From positions 434,001 to 498,000 of the forward strand of contig JADKKB010000005.1 in the NCBI GenBank assembly GCA_016720705.1: a DNA stretch of 64,000 nucleotides, given 5' to 3'. Source of the DNA: Chloracidobacterium sp. (GTDB lineage: Bacteria > Acidobacteriota > Blastocatellia > Pyrinomonadales > Pyrinomonadaceae). Below are positions 45,453 to 55,222 of the stretch, in pieces. Both the position numbers and the translations under genes were made by a program. How positions within the stretch are numbered: position 1 is the stretch's first letter; each line of letters begins with the position of its first letter. The notes beneath the pieces are model-generated. The model saw nothing but the letters and a program-made list of their open reading frames with translations. It did no database searches and had not been told where the DNA came from.

Positions 45453-46622
45453 ATGCGATCTATACTACGGTCAATCGGACTCATTTTGACGCTCGCGGGC
45501 GTTGTTGCGGCGCAAGCAACAGGCTCGTCAGTATTCAGCTATAGCTTTGGGAAGGGCGGAAGCGAGGCCAAGACGGCCGCCGTCCATCTAGAAGCGTGGA
45601 TCGGCAAGGGGATCTTGGATAAATTCCCGTGCGTCGATCAGATGGATATGGATAGCGTGGTGGCGATTTTGGATAATGAGCGTCAACGCCAACTGCTCAG
45701 TGGGGATGCGGACGATGCAATTCTAGAGAATGTTGCGTCTTCGATCGGGGCAGATTACATCATCGTTGTCAGAGGGACAACGATGGAAAATGGCAAAACC
45801 TACCTAAACGTGGTGGTTATGGACACACGTACTGGGCGGGCAGTCGTCCGCCGAAGCGGAGAGCCGGCAAGCGGCGAAGCGTTGGTGGATGTAATGTTGG
45901 GTCTCGAAAAGCAGTTGATGCAGGACATCTCCGGTCTATTTAAGGGGAAATGTACGCCCCATTGGTCCGGAACGATCACTTTCACTTACAAATACGAAAC
46001 CAGAGAGCAAAAAGATGAAAGATCTCCCGGTGGAGATAAGGGAGTGAATACACGGTCCTATCTCTCAACCTGGATGACAGAAAACACCATTCAGGCAATT
46101 CTCAACGGAAAAGGAGGTGAGGATCCTAATAAGTCGTCGGCCACGGTTATCCATCGTTTCAAACATACCGACCAACACATCGTGAACGAGAACATTGCAA
46201 CGTGGTGTCGGCCGCCCAACGCCAATTCCTACTGGAAGAGGCTTGTCAACAAAGAAAGCGAAATTGGTACAGATCAGGGGGAAGCAAGCTCTGTTGAGAC
46301 GGTTTGGGTGACGATTAATCGTTCAAACGGCACGTATAAGATTTCAGTGAAATATCCGGCGGTGAAGGCCACATCCAAGCGTGAGATTACCGCGACAGGT
46401 GTCGCGTGTTTCGATGCAAAACCAAGTTCGGCGGTCTCGACCGGTGATGCAGGGCCGGGTAGCGAGGAGTATCTCAAGGATGGAAATGGAGAGGTCATAG
46501 GCGAATTCGATCCTAAGAATCCTGACGTCCTGAGTGGAACCACCACTACCGGCGACGATACCAGCGGCCGCTATACTGTTAAATGGAATCTTAGGCTTGT
46601 TAAGCCGAAATCATCCAAATGA
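45453..46622 (+). CDS. Exported protein of unknown function
   Basis: 389 residues from ATG 45453, which has a good GGAGGTGG site; the frame is open further upstream. A signal peptide ends near VVAAQA. The N-terminal domain (ADYIIVVRGTTMENGKTYLN and VVMDTRTGRAVVRR) resembles the alpha/beta domain of FlgO/CsgG/TolB-like envelope proteins, but this is only a pattern resemblance. The C-terminal half is beta-rich with Ser/Thr/Gly stretches. It is probably monocistronic. Confidence 0.7.
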   Translation: MRSILRSIGLILTLAGVVAAQATGSSVFSYSFGKGGSEAKTAAVHLEAWIGKGILDKFPCVDQMDMDSVVAILDNERQRQLLSGDADDAILENVASSIGADYIIVVRGTTMENGKTYLNVVVMDTRTGRAVVRRSGEPASGEALVDVMLGLEKQLMQDISGLFKGKCTPHWSGTITFTYKYETREQKDERSPGGDKGVNTRSYLSTWMTENTIQAILNGKGGEDPNKSSATVIHRFKHTDQHIVNENIATWCRPPNANSYWKRLVNKESEIGTDQGEASSVETVWVTINRSNGTYKISVKYPAVKATSKREITATGVACFDAKPSSAVSTGDAGPGSEEYLKDGNGEVIGEFDPKNPDVLSGTTTTGDDTSGRYTVKWNLRLVKPKSSK

Positions 46623-46644
46623 TATCTGTAGCGATGGCGGGAAG

Positions 46645-46660
46645 CAACGACGCGTCGTTG
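46645..46660. repeat. Perfect 16-bp palindrome
   Basis: CAACGACGCGTCGTTG is fully self-complementary and lies between the exported-protein gene and glyQS. Confidence 0.5.
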
Positions 46661-46689
46661 TGAATTGTCTGAAATCATTAATGTAGTTT

Positions 46690-46732
46690 TTGAGGTACAA
46701 GCCTTAGGTTGTAAAATCACTTCTTTACAACC
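46690..46732 (+). promoter_or_regulatory. glyQS promoter with overlapping inverted repeat
   Basis: TTGAGG (46690-46695) and TAAAAT (46712-46717) form a promoter with a 16-bp spacer. GGTTGTAAA (46707-46715) and TTTACAACC (46724-46732) are a perfect 9-bp inverted repeat that overlaps the -10 and ends 3 bp before the ATG. There is no recognisable ribosome site. It could be an operator or an RNA hairpin masking the start. Confidence 0.5.
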
Positions 46733-46735
46733 AAT

Positions 46736-48127
46736 ATGTCAGCACCAAATATCGAAACTATAGTCTCACTTTCAAAACGCCGCGGATTTGTCTTTCCGGC
46801 GTCGGACATCTACGGCGGTCTTGGGTCATCGTGGGATTACGGCCAACTCGGCGTCGAACTTGCCAATAATATCAAGAAAAGTTGGTGGAGTTGGATCGTT
46901 TACGAGCGCGACGATATCGAGGGTGTAGATTCGTCCATCATTCAGAATCGAAACGTCTGGAAATACAGCGGTCACGAGACCACATTTAGCGATCCGCTGG
47001 TCGACTGCCGCGATTGCAACGCAAGGTTGCGCCTGGACAAATTGGATGTCGATCCGGCCGACGATAAGGCAATGTGTTCGAACTGCGGCAAGAAAAATCT
47101 GACTGACCCAAAGGATTTTAACCTGATGTTTCGCACCACTGTCGGCGCCGCCTCGGCCGAGGATGATCCGTCGGCACTCGCATATTTGCGGCCCGAGACT
47201 GCTCAGGGCATATTTATCAACTTCGCCAATGTTCTGAATACATCGCGACGCAAATTACCTTTCGGCATTGCTCAGATCGGTAAGGCATTTCGCAATGAAG
47301 TTACGCCCGGCAATTTCATCTTCCGTACGCGTGAATTCGAGCAGATGGAGGTCGAGTATTTTTGCCGTCCGGAGGATGCACCGCGAATTCATCAGGAATG
47401 GATCGATAGCTACGACGAATGGCTCGGCACGCTCGGCATTTCCCGCGACAATATCAAACACTACGAACAGACCCCGAAGGAGCTTGCCCATTATTCTGAT
47501 CGAACCGTCGATTTCCTTTATCGATTTTTCCCGGAGCGTGAAGACGAAGAGAAGCAGTTTGACGAGTTACTAGGTATCGCCAATCGAACCGACTACGACC
47601 TTCGGGTGCATTCGAAAAAGCCTGCGGACGCTGAAGGAAAGCGAATAAATTCGGATTCGACCGAGGACCTGTCATATTTTGACCCGCAGACTAACGAGCG
47701 GTTTTATCCCTATTGCATAGAGCCCTCGATCGGCGTCAACCGGACGCTGCTGGCGGTGATGATGGATGCCTACACTGAAAAAACTAACGACAAGGGTGAA
47801 GTTCGGGTTATTCTCAAACTAAAACCGTCACTCGCCCCGATCAAGGTTGCCGTGTTGCCGCTCGCTAAGAATAATGAGGGCATTGTGACACTCGCAAAGC
47901 AGCTCAAACGCGACCTGCAGCCATCAATGAGGGCAGTCTACGACGACACAGGCGGCATCGGAAAGCTGTACGCCCGGCAGGACGAGATCGGAACGCCGTT
48001 CTGCGTCACGGTCGATCACGAATCACTCGAAGACAATGCCGTCACCGTCCGTAACCGCGACACTTGGGAGCAGGAGAGAGTCCCGGTCGGCGGACTCGAG
48101 TCGTACTTGTCAAAAAGGCTACGGTAA
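46736..48127 (+). CDS. glyQS: Glycyl-tRNA synthetase, single-chain (GlyQS) type
   Basis: 463 residues, class II synthetase. Motif 2 is FRNEVTPGNFIFRTREFEQM, and YIEPSIGVNRTLLAV-like sequence (here CIEPSIGVNRTLLAVMMDAY) is motif 3. Four cysteines (DCRDCN and CSNCGKK) suggest a zinc site. It charges tRNA-Gly. This homodimeric type differs from the GlyQ plus GlyS pair of many Proteobacteria. Confidence 0.96.
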   Translation: MSAPNIETIVSLSKRRGFVFPASDIYGGLGSSWDYGQLGVELANNIKKSWWSWIVYERDDIEGVDSSIIQNRNVWKYSGHETTFSDPLVDCRDCNARLRLDKLDVDPADDKAMCSNCGKKNLTDPKDFNLMFRTTVGAASAEDDPSALAYLRPETAQGIFINFANVLNTSRRKLPFGIAQIGKAFRNEVTPGNFIFRTREFEQMEVEYFCRPEDAPRIHQEWIDSYDEWLGTLGISRDNIKHYEQTPKELAHYSDRTVDFLYRFFPEREDEEKQFDELLGIANRTDYDLRVHSKKPADAEGKRINSDSTEDLSYFDPQTNERFYPYCIEPSIGVNRTLLAVMMDAYTEKTNDKGEVRVILKLKPSLAPIKVAVLPLAKNNEGIVTLAKQLKRDLQPSMRAVYDDTGGIGKLYARQDEIGTPFCVTVDHESLEDNAVTVRNRDTWEQERVPVGGLESYLSKRLR

Positions 48128-48247
48128 AAGCATAACGGGAAATCGAATCGATTGCGGACAAACACTCTGGCCGACGTGCTGACGTGACACCGTTATGCCG
48201 CTTTGTATTTGGCTATAAACTGGGTCAGAATTCAGTTTTGGTTTGTG

Positions 48248-49363
48248 ATGCATCGGGAAAACATTTTTCATTCAAAATTCGTTGGGTTCGGGGTGTCCGT
48301 GTCGGCGGTGTTGGTTGTTACGCTTTTCCTCGACCTTGTCTCGGACGAGATCAACTCGACGACGGTGGCTCTATCGCTCTTATTGGCCGTATTGTCGTCA
48401 GCGACTTTCTTTGGACGAAACCCAGCATTGCTTGCATCATTCGTAGCGATGCTTTGCTTTAACTATTTCTTTATCCCGCCTGTCCAGACCTTGACGATCT
48501 CCGACCCACAAAATCTGGTCGCTTGGGCTGCGTTCACAATAACAGCGATAGTCGCCGGCGAATTGTCGGCATATGCACGCCGCCGTGCCAATGAGTCGGA
48601 ACGTCTTTATGCGGCGTTACAGACGGCGTTCAAGACAGCTACACAAGCAGAAGCCTTTCGGCAAAGCGAAAAGCTTAAATCAGCGCTTCTAGACGCCGTG
48701 ACGCACGATCTGCGAACCCCTCTGACTGCCATAAAGGCATCAGTCACAACTCTACTGGACAGCGAAGGCGGACATCGCACGATCGAATTGAACAGCGAGG
48801 GCCGTCAAGAGTTTCTGGAAATAATAAATGAAGAGACTGACCGGCTTAACGGATTTATCGAAGGAATGATGCAACTTGCACGTATCGAGGCAGGTTCTGC
48901 CGCCGCAACCGGGACACTGTCGAGCATTGAGGAGATCATAACTATCGCCCTCGAACGTGCAGAACCGCTGCTGGTCGATCATCATCTGATCGTAAACCTC
49001 GAAAATGAGTTGCCGCTGATACGCGTTGACGCTCGTGCGATCGCGGAGGTGGTTTACAATTTGGTTGAGAACGCGGCAAAATACTCGCCAGCGGAAACCT
49101 GTATAACGATCACTGCCGCTTTGCACGGCAACAGTGTTTTGATATCGGTAATGGACGATGGGCGAGGAATACCGCCGGAGATGCGGGAGCGTGTTTTTGA
49201 GAAATTTGTCCGACTTGATGACGATGTAGTGGGCGGATTGGGGCTCGGTCTTGCGATTGCCCGCGGCATCGTCGAAGCCCAGAACGGAGCGATCCAGATC
49301 AGATCGGGGGACAACGGCAAAGGGACAAAGATTATTCTGACACTGCCCATCGGAGAGGAATGA
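48248..49363 (+). CDS. kdpD: KdpD-like sensor histidine kinase, C-terminal half only
   Basis: 371 residues from ATG 48248. It matches the second half of classical KdpD: four membrane segments (DUF4118 type, about 13-105), a HisKA domain with the phospho-acceptor H153 (DAVTHDLRTPLTAIKAS), and a HATPase domain (VYNLVENAAKYSP, DDGRGIPPEMRERVFEKF, GLGLAIARGIV). The N-terminal KdpD/USP half is absent and is encoded separately at 55782-56966. The stop overlaps kdpE by 4 bp. It senses potassium limitation or turgor in known systems. The ribosome site is weak. Confidence 0.88.
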   Translation: MHRENIFHSKFVGFGVSVSAVLVVTLFLDLVSDEINSTTVALSLLLAVLSSATFFGRNPALLASFVAMLCFNYFFIPPVQTLTISDPQNLVAWAAFTITAIVAGELSAYARRRANESERLYAALQTAFKTATQAEAFRQSEKLKSALLDAVTHDLRTPLTAIKASVTTLLDSEGGHRTIELNSEGRQEFLEIINEETDRLNGFIEGMMQLARIEAGSAAATGTLSSIEEIITIALERAEPLLVDHHLIVNLENELPLIRVDARAIAEVVYNLVENAAKYSPAETCITITAALHGNSVLISVMDDGRGIPPEMRERVFEKFVRLDDDVVGGLGLGLAIARGIVEAQNGAIQIRSGDNGKGTKIILTLPIGEE

Positions 49364-50070
49364 GCGAGAACAAAAAGATCCTTATAGTTGACGACGAATC
49401 GCAGATCACGCGTGTGCTGCGGCATTCTCTGACGGCTCATCGCTATGATGTGCGAACGGCGGCGGATGGCGTTTCAGCCCTCGAAACTTTCCACGATTGG
49501 CACCCCGACCTGATAATTACTGACCTTCAAATGCCGGAAATGGACGGCATTGGGCTTTGCCGGGAGATTCGCAAAGTGTCAACCCTGCCGGTGATCGTCC
49601 TCTCAGTTCGCGGGGAGGAAAAGACCAAGGTTCAGGCTCTCGACGCCGGGGCGGACGACTATATTACCAAGCCGTTCGGTATCGAGGAGTTGCTTGCACG
49701 CGTCCGAGCATCGCTCCGCAGGAATACTACGTCGGTCGATGACGAACTCGCAACTCTCAATGACGGCGATTTCAGCATCGATGTCGCCATGCACAATGTC
49801 AATGTTCGCGAAGCGGAGATTCATCTCACTCCCAAGGAATTTGATCTGCTCGTATTTCTGTTCCGCAATCGCGATAAGGTGATCACTCACCGCGCCATCC
49901 TGGCGGCGATCTGGGGCGGCAATTTTACTGAGCAGACCGAGTATCTCCGTGTTTTCGTCGGCCAACTCCGCAAAAAGATCGAGGTCGACCCCTCGCAGCC
50001 TAAATACATCACCACCGAACCGTGGGTCGGCTATCGATTTCTCACATCAAGTCATAACCGCCAGCGTTAG
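49360..50070 (+). CDS. kdpE: Response regulator KdpE
   Basis: 236 residues: receiver domain (DD at 11-12, phospho-acceptor D55 in IITDLQMPEMDG, K in YITKPFG) and an OmpR-type winged helix (ITHRAILAAIWGGNFTEQTE). It overlaps the kinase gene by 4 bp (ATGA). It would activate the Kdp transport operon just downstream, where a KdpE-like site is seen. Confidence 0.93.
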   Translation: MSENKKILIVDDESQITRVLRHSLTAHRYDVRTAADGVSALETFHDWHPDLIITDLQMPEMDGIGLCREIRKVSTLPVIVLSVRGEEKTKVQALDAGADDYITKPFGIEELLARVRASLRRNTTSVDDELATLNDGDFSIDVAMHNVNVREAEIHLTPKEFDLLVFLFRNRDKVITHRAILAAIWGGNFTEQTEYLRVFVGQLRKKIEVDPSQPKYITTEPWVGYRFLTSSHNRQR

Positions 50071-50081
50071 CCGTCGGATTT

Positions 50082-50106
50082 TTTACATCTTTACGAACTT
50101 TTTATA
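50082..50106 (+). promoter_or_regulatory. Candidate KdpE operator
   Basis: TTTACA (50082-50087), TTTACG (50090-50095) and TTTATA (50101-50106) lie upstream of the transport genes. E. coli KdpE recognises TTTATA and TTTACA half-sites 5 bp apart, so the resemblance is good. No confident -35/-10 pair was found next to it. Confidence 0.5.
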
Positions 50107-50186
50107 AACCCCTTACTTATCCCTTAGCAGAGACTCGCTAATCTCATACTTGTAAAGCCAATTACGGCTTGCAAGGAGATAGTGAG

Positions 50187-50486
50187 ATGAAAAGCGAAAT
50201 CGGTCGAAGCTCAGCATTTGTAGGCAATACAGATCTGACAGGATCACGGCGGCGGCCAAGGTCGAACACTCGTTTGCGGCCCGTCGTCTTTTCGATCCTC
50301 GCCATCTTTGGTGTTTTCGGCGGTATCTCGGCATTATTTGTCGGAATCGTATTCTTCCTATTACATAGCCTGGCGGCCGTCGACGCAATGTTCGATAGAG
50401 TCGGAACCGCATTGTTGGTCGTTGCAATCCCAATGATCCTGATCGGTTCGATATTTATAGACGCCATCGAGGAGAAAAATGACTAA
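50187..50486 (+). CDS. Small membrane protein of the Kdp locus
   Basis: 99 residues from ATG 50187, which has an AAGGAGA site 8 bp before it. Two hydrophobic segments (about 33-60 and 70-92). It is not recognised. It overlaps the next gene by 8 bp and is the first gene after the KdpE-like site, so it belongs to the Kdp operon. Confidence 0.65.
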   Translation: MKSEIGRSSAFVGNTDLTGSRRRPRSNTRLRPVVFSILAIFGVFGGISALFVGIVFFLLHSLAAVDAMFDRVGTALLVVAIPMILIGSIFIDAIEEKND

Positions 50487-51180
50487 GTTCATATTGTTCG
50501 CGGCTGCCTTTTTCGGAACAGCCACATTGATCAGTGGTCAGCAGACCATATTTAATGTGCCGACGATCGACGTTTTGGGTCACGGTCAGGTCTATGTCGA
50601 GTTTGATGCTTTGTTCAAACCGAATGCACAAGCCGCACTTGGACGGTTTTCGAGCTTTGTGCCGCGCGTCATTGTCGGCGTAGGCGGTAATGTCGAGGTG
50701 GGCTTGAACGTGACCGGCAACGTACAACCCGGTAGGGACTCGACGACTCTTGTGCCGACGGTCAAGTGGAAGTTTTATGAAAACAAGAAAAAGGGCGTCG
50801 CTGTGGCCGCGGGAACAAATCTATTTATTCCGATTCGCAATCGTGACTATAACATCGGCAGCTATTCATATTTCACGGTCAGCAAGACGATCAATAAAAC
50901 GCGTCTGACTGCCGGTGGATACGTCGCGAGCAAGAACGTATTTGCAACAAACGCGGTCCGAGCGGGTGGCCAGTTCGGGGTCGAACAGACTATAGATAAA
51001 AGGGTCTCGATCGCCGCTGATTGGGTAACGGGCAAACACTCGGGCGGCTATTTTACTCCCGGCTTAACTTACAGGCCGACACCGAAAATAACCACGTACT
51101 GGGCATATTCGATTGGCAATGCAAACACTCGACTGGGCAATCATTACTTCCTGTTCGAGATCGGCTACAACCTTAACTGA
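50479..51180 (+). CDS. Outer-membrane beta-barrel protein in Kdp operon
   Basis: 233 residues with a signal peptide (about 1-20, ending ISGQ). The rest alternates polar and hydrophobic residues over about 200 residues, as in a beta barrel, and ends in the aromatic/hydrophobic HYFLFEIGYNLN. It overlaps the previous gene by 8 bp and precedes the small Kdp genes by 5 bp. A porin-like protein linked to Kdp is not a usual component; a role in potassium passage across the outer membrane is speculation. Confidence 0.72.
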   Translation: MTKFILFAAAFFGTATLISGQQTIFNVPTIDVLGHGQVYVEFDALFKPNAQAALGRFSSFVPRVIVGVGGNVEVGLNVTGNVQPGRDSTTLVPTVKWKFYENKKKGVAVAAGTNLFIPIRNRDYNIGSYSYFTVSKTINKTRLTAGGYVASKNVFATNAVRAGGQFGVEQTIDKRVSIAADWVTGKHSGGYFTPGLTYRPTPKITTYWAYSIGNANTRLGNHYFLFEIGYNLN

Positions 51181-51185
51181 AATAT

Positions 51186-51284
51186 ATGAGCGACTTCATC
51201 TTTATCACGGCAATTCTGACATTTTTCGCTGCAGCGATCGGCTATATTGCCTTTTGCTCGCGGCTGTCGAAAGGAGATAGGTAA
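51186..51284 (+). CDS. Small single-pass membrane peptide upstream of kdpF
   Basis: 32 residues, MSDFIFITAILTFFAAAIGY and so on, one hydrophobic segment and a Cys-Ser-Arg-Leu end. Similar short peptides precede kdpF in some Kdp operons. Its TAA overlaps the kdpF ATG (TAATG). Confidence 0.65.
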   Translation: MSDFIFITAILTFFAAAIGYIAFCSRLSKGDR

Positions 51285-51373
51285 TGAATACGGAGACGAT
51301 ATTTGCAGTTGTCTGCTCGGCAATTTTGCTCGTTTATCTCGTGTACGCACTCCTGCGGCCCGAGAAATTCTAA
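51284..51373 (+). CDS. kdpF: KdpF, small subunit of the K+-transporting ATPase
   Basis: 29 residues, MNTETIFAVVCSAILLVYLV then YALLRPEKF, with the typical KdpF ending LLxPEKF. It stabilises the Kdp complex in the inner membrane. It starts within the stop of the previous gene. Confidence 0.93.
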   Translation: MNTETIFAVVCSAILLVYLVYALLRPEKF

Positions 51374-51382
51374 GGATTTATA

Positions 51383-53173
51383 ATGACTTTCAACGGAATA
51401 TTACAGATCATTGCTTTCCTCCTGGTTCTGACTATACTGACCAAACCGGTCGGTATCTATCTGACGCGAGTTTACTCGGGCGAGACAACTTTTTTGCAAC
51501 CGATCGAACGTGCGTTCTACTGGCTCACGCGCGTTGATGCGGGGAGCGAGATGAATTGGAAGCAATATGGCGTGGCGATGCTGCTGTTTAGTATGGTTTC
51601 GACGATCGCAGTCTATGCGATCCAGCGAATGCAGTCGTTTTTGCCATTCAATCCTCAGGCATTAGCGGGACCATCGCCGGACTCATCGTTCAACACCGCA
51701 GTATCCTTTGTCACAAATACCAATTGGCAAGGCTACAGCGGGGAATCGACGATGAGCTATTTCACCCAAATGGCCGGTTTGACAGTTCAGAATTTTGCAT
51801 CGGCAGCGGTCGGAATGGCACTCGCGGTGGTTTTCATACGCGGCATCTCGCGGTTTGATACTGACAAACTGGGCAATTTCTGGACGGATTTGCTTCGCGG
51901 CACGCTATACGTGCTGTTGCCAATCTCGTTCCTTGCCGCCATTTTTTTTGTATCCCAAGGGGTTGTACAGAATTTTAAGCCGTATGACACCATCCCGCTT
52001 ATTGACTCTCGAACGATCCAGGTGGATAAAAAAGATGCTGCTGGGGCAGTAATAAAGGACGCGAACGGCGATCCCGTAAAAGTGGATAAGCGGATCGACA
52101 CGCAGACGATCGCCCAAGGGCCGGTTGCATCGCAACTTGCCATTAAGATGCTCGGAACGAACGGCGGTGGATTTTTCAACGCAAATTCCGCGCATCCATT
52201 TGAGAATCCTACCCCTTTGACCAACTTTGTTGAGATGCTGCTGATCTTGATAATTCCTGCGGGTTTCACATATATGCTTGGGCGGATGGTTAAGTCAAAA
52301 GGCCATGGATGGGCGGTTTACGCTGCGATGATGTTCCTATTGATCGCCGGTGTAACAACTCTCTACTGGGCTGAGGCTAATGGAAACCCCCTGTATCCGG
52401 CTAACGTCGACCAATCGGCTGTCGGCGGTAACTTTGAAGGAAAAGAGACGCGTTTCGGGATTGCCGGAACCGCGCTATTCGCAACGGTTACTACGGATGC
52501 CTCGTGCGGTGCAGTCAATGCGATGCACGACAGCCTGACACCGATCGGTGGACTCGTGCCGATGGTAAATATGCAGTTAGGCGAGATCATTTTCGGCGGA
52601 GTGGGTGCGGGAATGTACGGCATTCTAATTATGATCATCCTGACGGTCTTTCTGGCAGGTTTAATGGTAGGACGCACCCCGGAATACCTCGGCAAAAAGA
52701 TCGAGGCATACGATGTGCAAATGGCGACGCTGTATGTGCTGATATTTCCGCTGACAATTTTGGGATTCGCAGCGATCTCGTCAATAGCCCCAGATTTCGG
52801 CTTGGCGTCGCTAAACAACGCGGGCGCACACGGATTGTCGGAGATCTTGTACGCATTTTCGTCGGGAACGGGAAATAACGGCTCTGCCTTCGCCGGACTG
52901 AGTGCAAACACGTTGTGGTACAACTCCACTCTGGGAACAGCAATGTTGCTTGGACGTTTCTTTATGATCATTCCCATGCTTGCTATCGCCGGCAATCTTG
53001 CACGGAAGAAACTCGTCCCCGCAAGCCTCGGCACATTTCCGGTCAACACTGCTTTGTTCAGCGTTCTGCTCGTCAGCGTCATTCTGATACTCGGAGCATT
53101 GACGTTCTTTCCGGTGCTGAGCCTTTCGCCAATACTTGAGCATTTTCAGATGACAGCCGGCCAAACCTTTTAG
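51383..53173 (+). CDS. kdpA: K+-transporting ATPase subunit A
   Basis: 596 residues, a ten-helix channel-like subunit. The selectivity-filter loops are recognisable: TNTNWQGYSGE, GTNGGGFFNANSAHPFENP, the third near FAT.TTDASCGAVNAMHD, and a fourth near GTGNNGSAFAG. It binds and passes K+. It is 9 bp after kdpF. Confidence 0.98.
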   Translation: MTFNGILQIIAFLLVLTILTKPVGIYLTRVYSGETTFLQPIERAFYWLTRVDAGSEMNWKQYGVAMLLFSMVSTIAVYAIQRMQSFLPFNPQALAGPSPDSSFNTAVSFVTNTNWQGYSGESTMSYFTQMAGLTVQNFASAAVGMALAVVFIRGISRFDTDKLGNFWTDLLRGTLYVLLPISFLAAIFFVSQGVVQNFKPYDTIPLIDSRTIQVDKKDAAGAVIKDANGDPVKVDKRIDTQTIAQGPVASQLAIKMLGTNGGGFFNANSAHPFENPTPLTNFVEMLLILIIPAGFTYMLGRMVKSKGHGWAVYAAMMFLLIAGVTTLYWAEANGNPLYPANVDQSAVGGNFEGKETRFGIAGTALFATVTTDASCGAVNAMHDSLTPIGGLVPMVNMQLGEIIFGGVGAGMYGILIMIILTVFLAGLMVGRTPEYLGKKIEAYDVQMATLYVLIFPLTILGFAAISSIAPDFGLASLNNAGAHGLSEILYAFSSGTGNNGSAFAGLSANTLWYNSTLGTAMLLGRFFMIIPMLAIAGNLARKKLVPASLGTFPVNTALFSVLLVSVILILGALTFFPVLSLSPILEHFQMTAGQTF

Positions 53174-53181
53174 GAAGCAAA

Positions 53182-55215
53182 ATGAAAAACGCAATTTCCA
53201 TTTGGGATAAAAAAATAATCAAACAGGCACTCAGCGGATCGGTGCGAAAGCTCGATCCGCGTAAGATGCTCAAGAATCCGGTAATGTTCGTGGTCGAAGT
53301 TGGTGCATCATTTTTGACGGTTCGACTGATCGTGAGTATTATCGTCGGGGCAAACGCCGGCCATCTATTTGAGATACAGATCACGCTGTGGCTATGGTTC
53401 ACGGTGCTGTTCGCCAATTTCGCAGAGGCGATGGCCGAGGGCCGTGGTAAGGCTCAGGCCGACACTCTCAGAAGATCGAAGACCGAATCGGCGGCGAATA
53501 TCATCCGTGCGGACGGCACGACGGAGACGATCGCCGCTACGGCCCTGCGCAAAGACGACGTTGTTATGGTCATCGCCGGCGAGTCCATTCCGGGCGACGG
53601 CGAGGTGATCGAGGGCGTTGCCTCGGTCGATGAATCTGCCATAACCGGCGAGTCTGCACCCGTGATCAGGGAAGCGGGCGGGGATCGGTCAGCGGTTACC
53701 GGCGGCACCCGAGTTTTATCTGACTGGATCAAGGTGCGAATTACATCAAATCCGGGCGAGACATTCATAGATCGTATGATCGCTCTGGTCGAGGGTGCTT
53801 CGCGCCAGAAAACGCCGAACGAGATCGCTCTGCACATATTGCTCGTCGGCTTGACCATCATATTTTTACTTGCGGTTGTCACATTGCAGCCATTCGCGAT
53901 CTATTCCGGTGCGGAGCAGACGATCTTTGTTTTGATCTCATTGCTAGTGTGCTTGATACCGACCACGATCGGCGGCCTGCTGTCCGCTATCGGTATTGCG
54001 GGAATGGACAGGCTTGTGCAGCATAACGTGCTTGCGATGTCTGGACGTGCGGTCGAGGCGGCGGGCGATGTGAATACGCTTTTGCTAGACAAAACGGGAA
54101 CGATCACATTCGGAAACCGTCAGGCGTCAGAGTTTATCGCGCTCAAAGGCGTCGATGAAAAGCTGCTGGCCGAGGCGGCCCAGTTGTCTTCGCTTGCAGA
54201 CGAAACGCCTGAGGGCCGTTCAATCGTTATACTTGCACGCGAAAAGTACGGTTGCCATGAACTCACGGTAAATACTTCAGCAGAGTTTATTGCCTTTACC
54301 GCACAGACCCGTATGTCCGGTGTGAATATCGATAGCCGTGAGATTCGTAAAGGTGCGGTTGATGCCATCGAAAAATACACTGCCGGTAAAGCACCGCAAT
54401 CGGCGGCAGAACTTCGCGAGGTCGTCGAGCGGATCGCAAAAGCAGGAGGTACTCCGCTTGTCGTGGCGGACGATCATATTCCTCTTGGCGTTATATATCT
54501 CAAAGACATCGTCAAGAGCGGAATGCGGGATCGCTTTCTACAACTTCGGCAGATGGGCATCAAAACCGTGATGATAACGGGCGACAACCCTATGACCGCA
54601 GCGACGATCGCTGCCGAGGCCGGCGTGGACGATTTTCTGGCTGAGGCGACACCCGAAGATAAAATGGCGTTGATCAAACGCGAACAGTTAGACGGCAAGC
54701 TCGTCGCGATGACCGGCGACGGTACGAACGATGCTCCCGCACTGGCTCAAGCTGATGTGGGCGTCGCAATGAATACAGGCACTCAAGCTGCAAAAGAGGC
54801 TGGAAATATGGTCGATCTCGACAGCGATCCGACCAAACTGATCGAGGTGGTTGCGATCGGCAAGCAACTATTGATTACCCGCGGAGCATTGACGACATTT
54901 TCGATATCAAATGATGTTGCCAAGTATTTTGCGATCATTCCAGCAATGTTTGCCGCGACTTTTCCGGTACTGAGTGCACTTAACATTATGGGCTTAAAGA
55001 CGCCACAATCCGCAATACTCTCAGCGGTGATATTCAACGCTTTGGTTATCGTCGGATTGATACCGCTTGCGTTGAAAGGCGTAAAATACCGTCCGATGTC
55101 GGCGTCGTCGCTCTTACAGAGAAACTTGCTGGTGTATGGACTCGGCGGGATCGTTGCTCCGTTTATTGGCATAAAATTGATCGATTTGATAATCACTACT
55201 TTAGGCCTAGCCTAA
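53182..55215 (+). CDS. kdpB: K+-transporting ATPase subunit B (P-type ATPase)
   Basis: 677 residues. TGES actuator motif, phosphorylation site D303 in LLDKTGTITFGNRQ, and MTGDGTNDAPALAQADVGVAM are present. It hydrolyses ATP to drive uptake through KdpA. It starts 8 bp after kdpA. Confidence 0.98.
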   Translation: MKNAISIWDKKIIKQALSGSVRKLDPRKMLKNPVMFVVEVGASFLTVRLIVSIIVGANAGHLFEIQITLWLWFTVLFANFAEAMAEGRGKAQADTLRRSKTESAANIIRADGTTETIAATALRKDDVVMVIAGESIPGDGEVIEGVASVDESAITGESAPVIREAGGDRSAVTGGTRVLSDWIKVRITSNPGETFIDRMIALVEGASRQKTPNEIALHILLVGLTIIFLLAVVTLQPFAIYSGAEQTIFVLISLLVCLIPTTIGGLLSAIGIAGMDRLVQHNVLAMSGRAVEAAGDVNTLLLDKTGTITFGNRQASEFIALKGVDEKLLAEAAQLSSLADETPEGRSIVILAREKYGCHELTVNTSAEFIAFTAQTRMSGVNIDSREIRKGAVDAIEKYTAGKAPQSAAELREVVERIAKAGGTPLVVADDHIPLGVIYLKDIVKSGMRDRFLQLRQMGIKTVMITGDNPMTAATIAAEAGVDDFLAEATPEDKMALIKREQLDGKLVAMTGDGTNDAPALAQADVGVAMNTGTQAAKEAGNMVDLDSDPTKLIEVVAIGKQLLITRGALTTFSISNDVAKYFAIIPAMFAATFPVLSALNIMGLKTPQSAILSAVIFNALVIVGLIPLALKGVKYRPMSASSLLQRNLLVYGLGGIVAPFIGIKLIDLIITTLGLA

Positions 55216-55222
55216 TAAAGAT

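Noticed and set aside
48203..48247. N-terminal extension of the KdpD-like kinase
   Set aside because: The added residues have no family similarity and no ribosome site; ATG 48248 is preferred.
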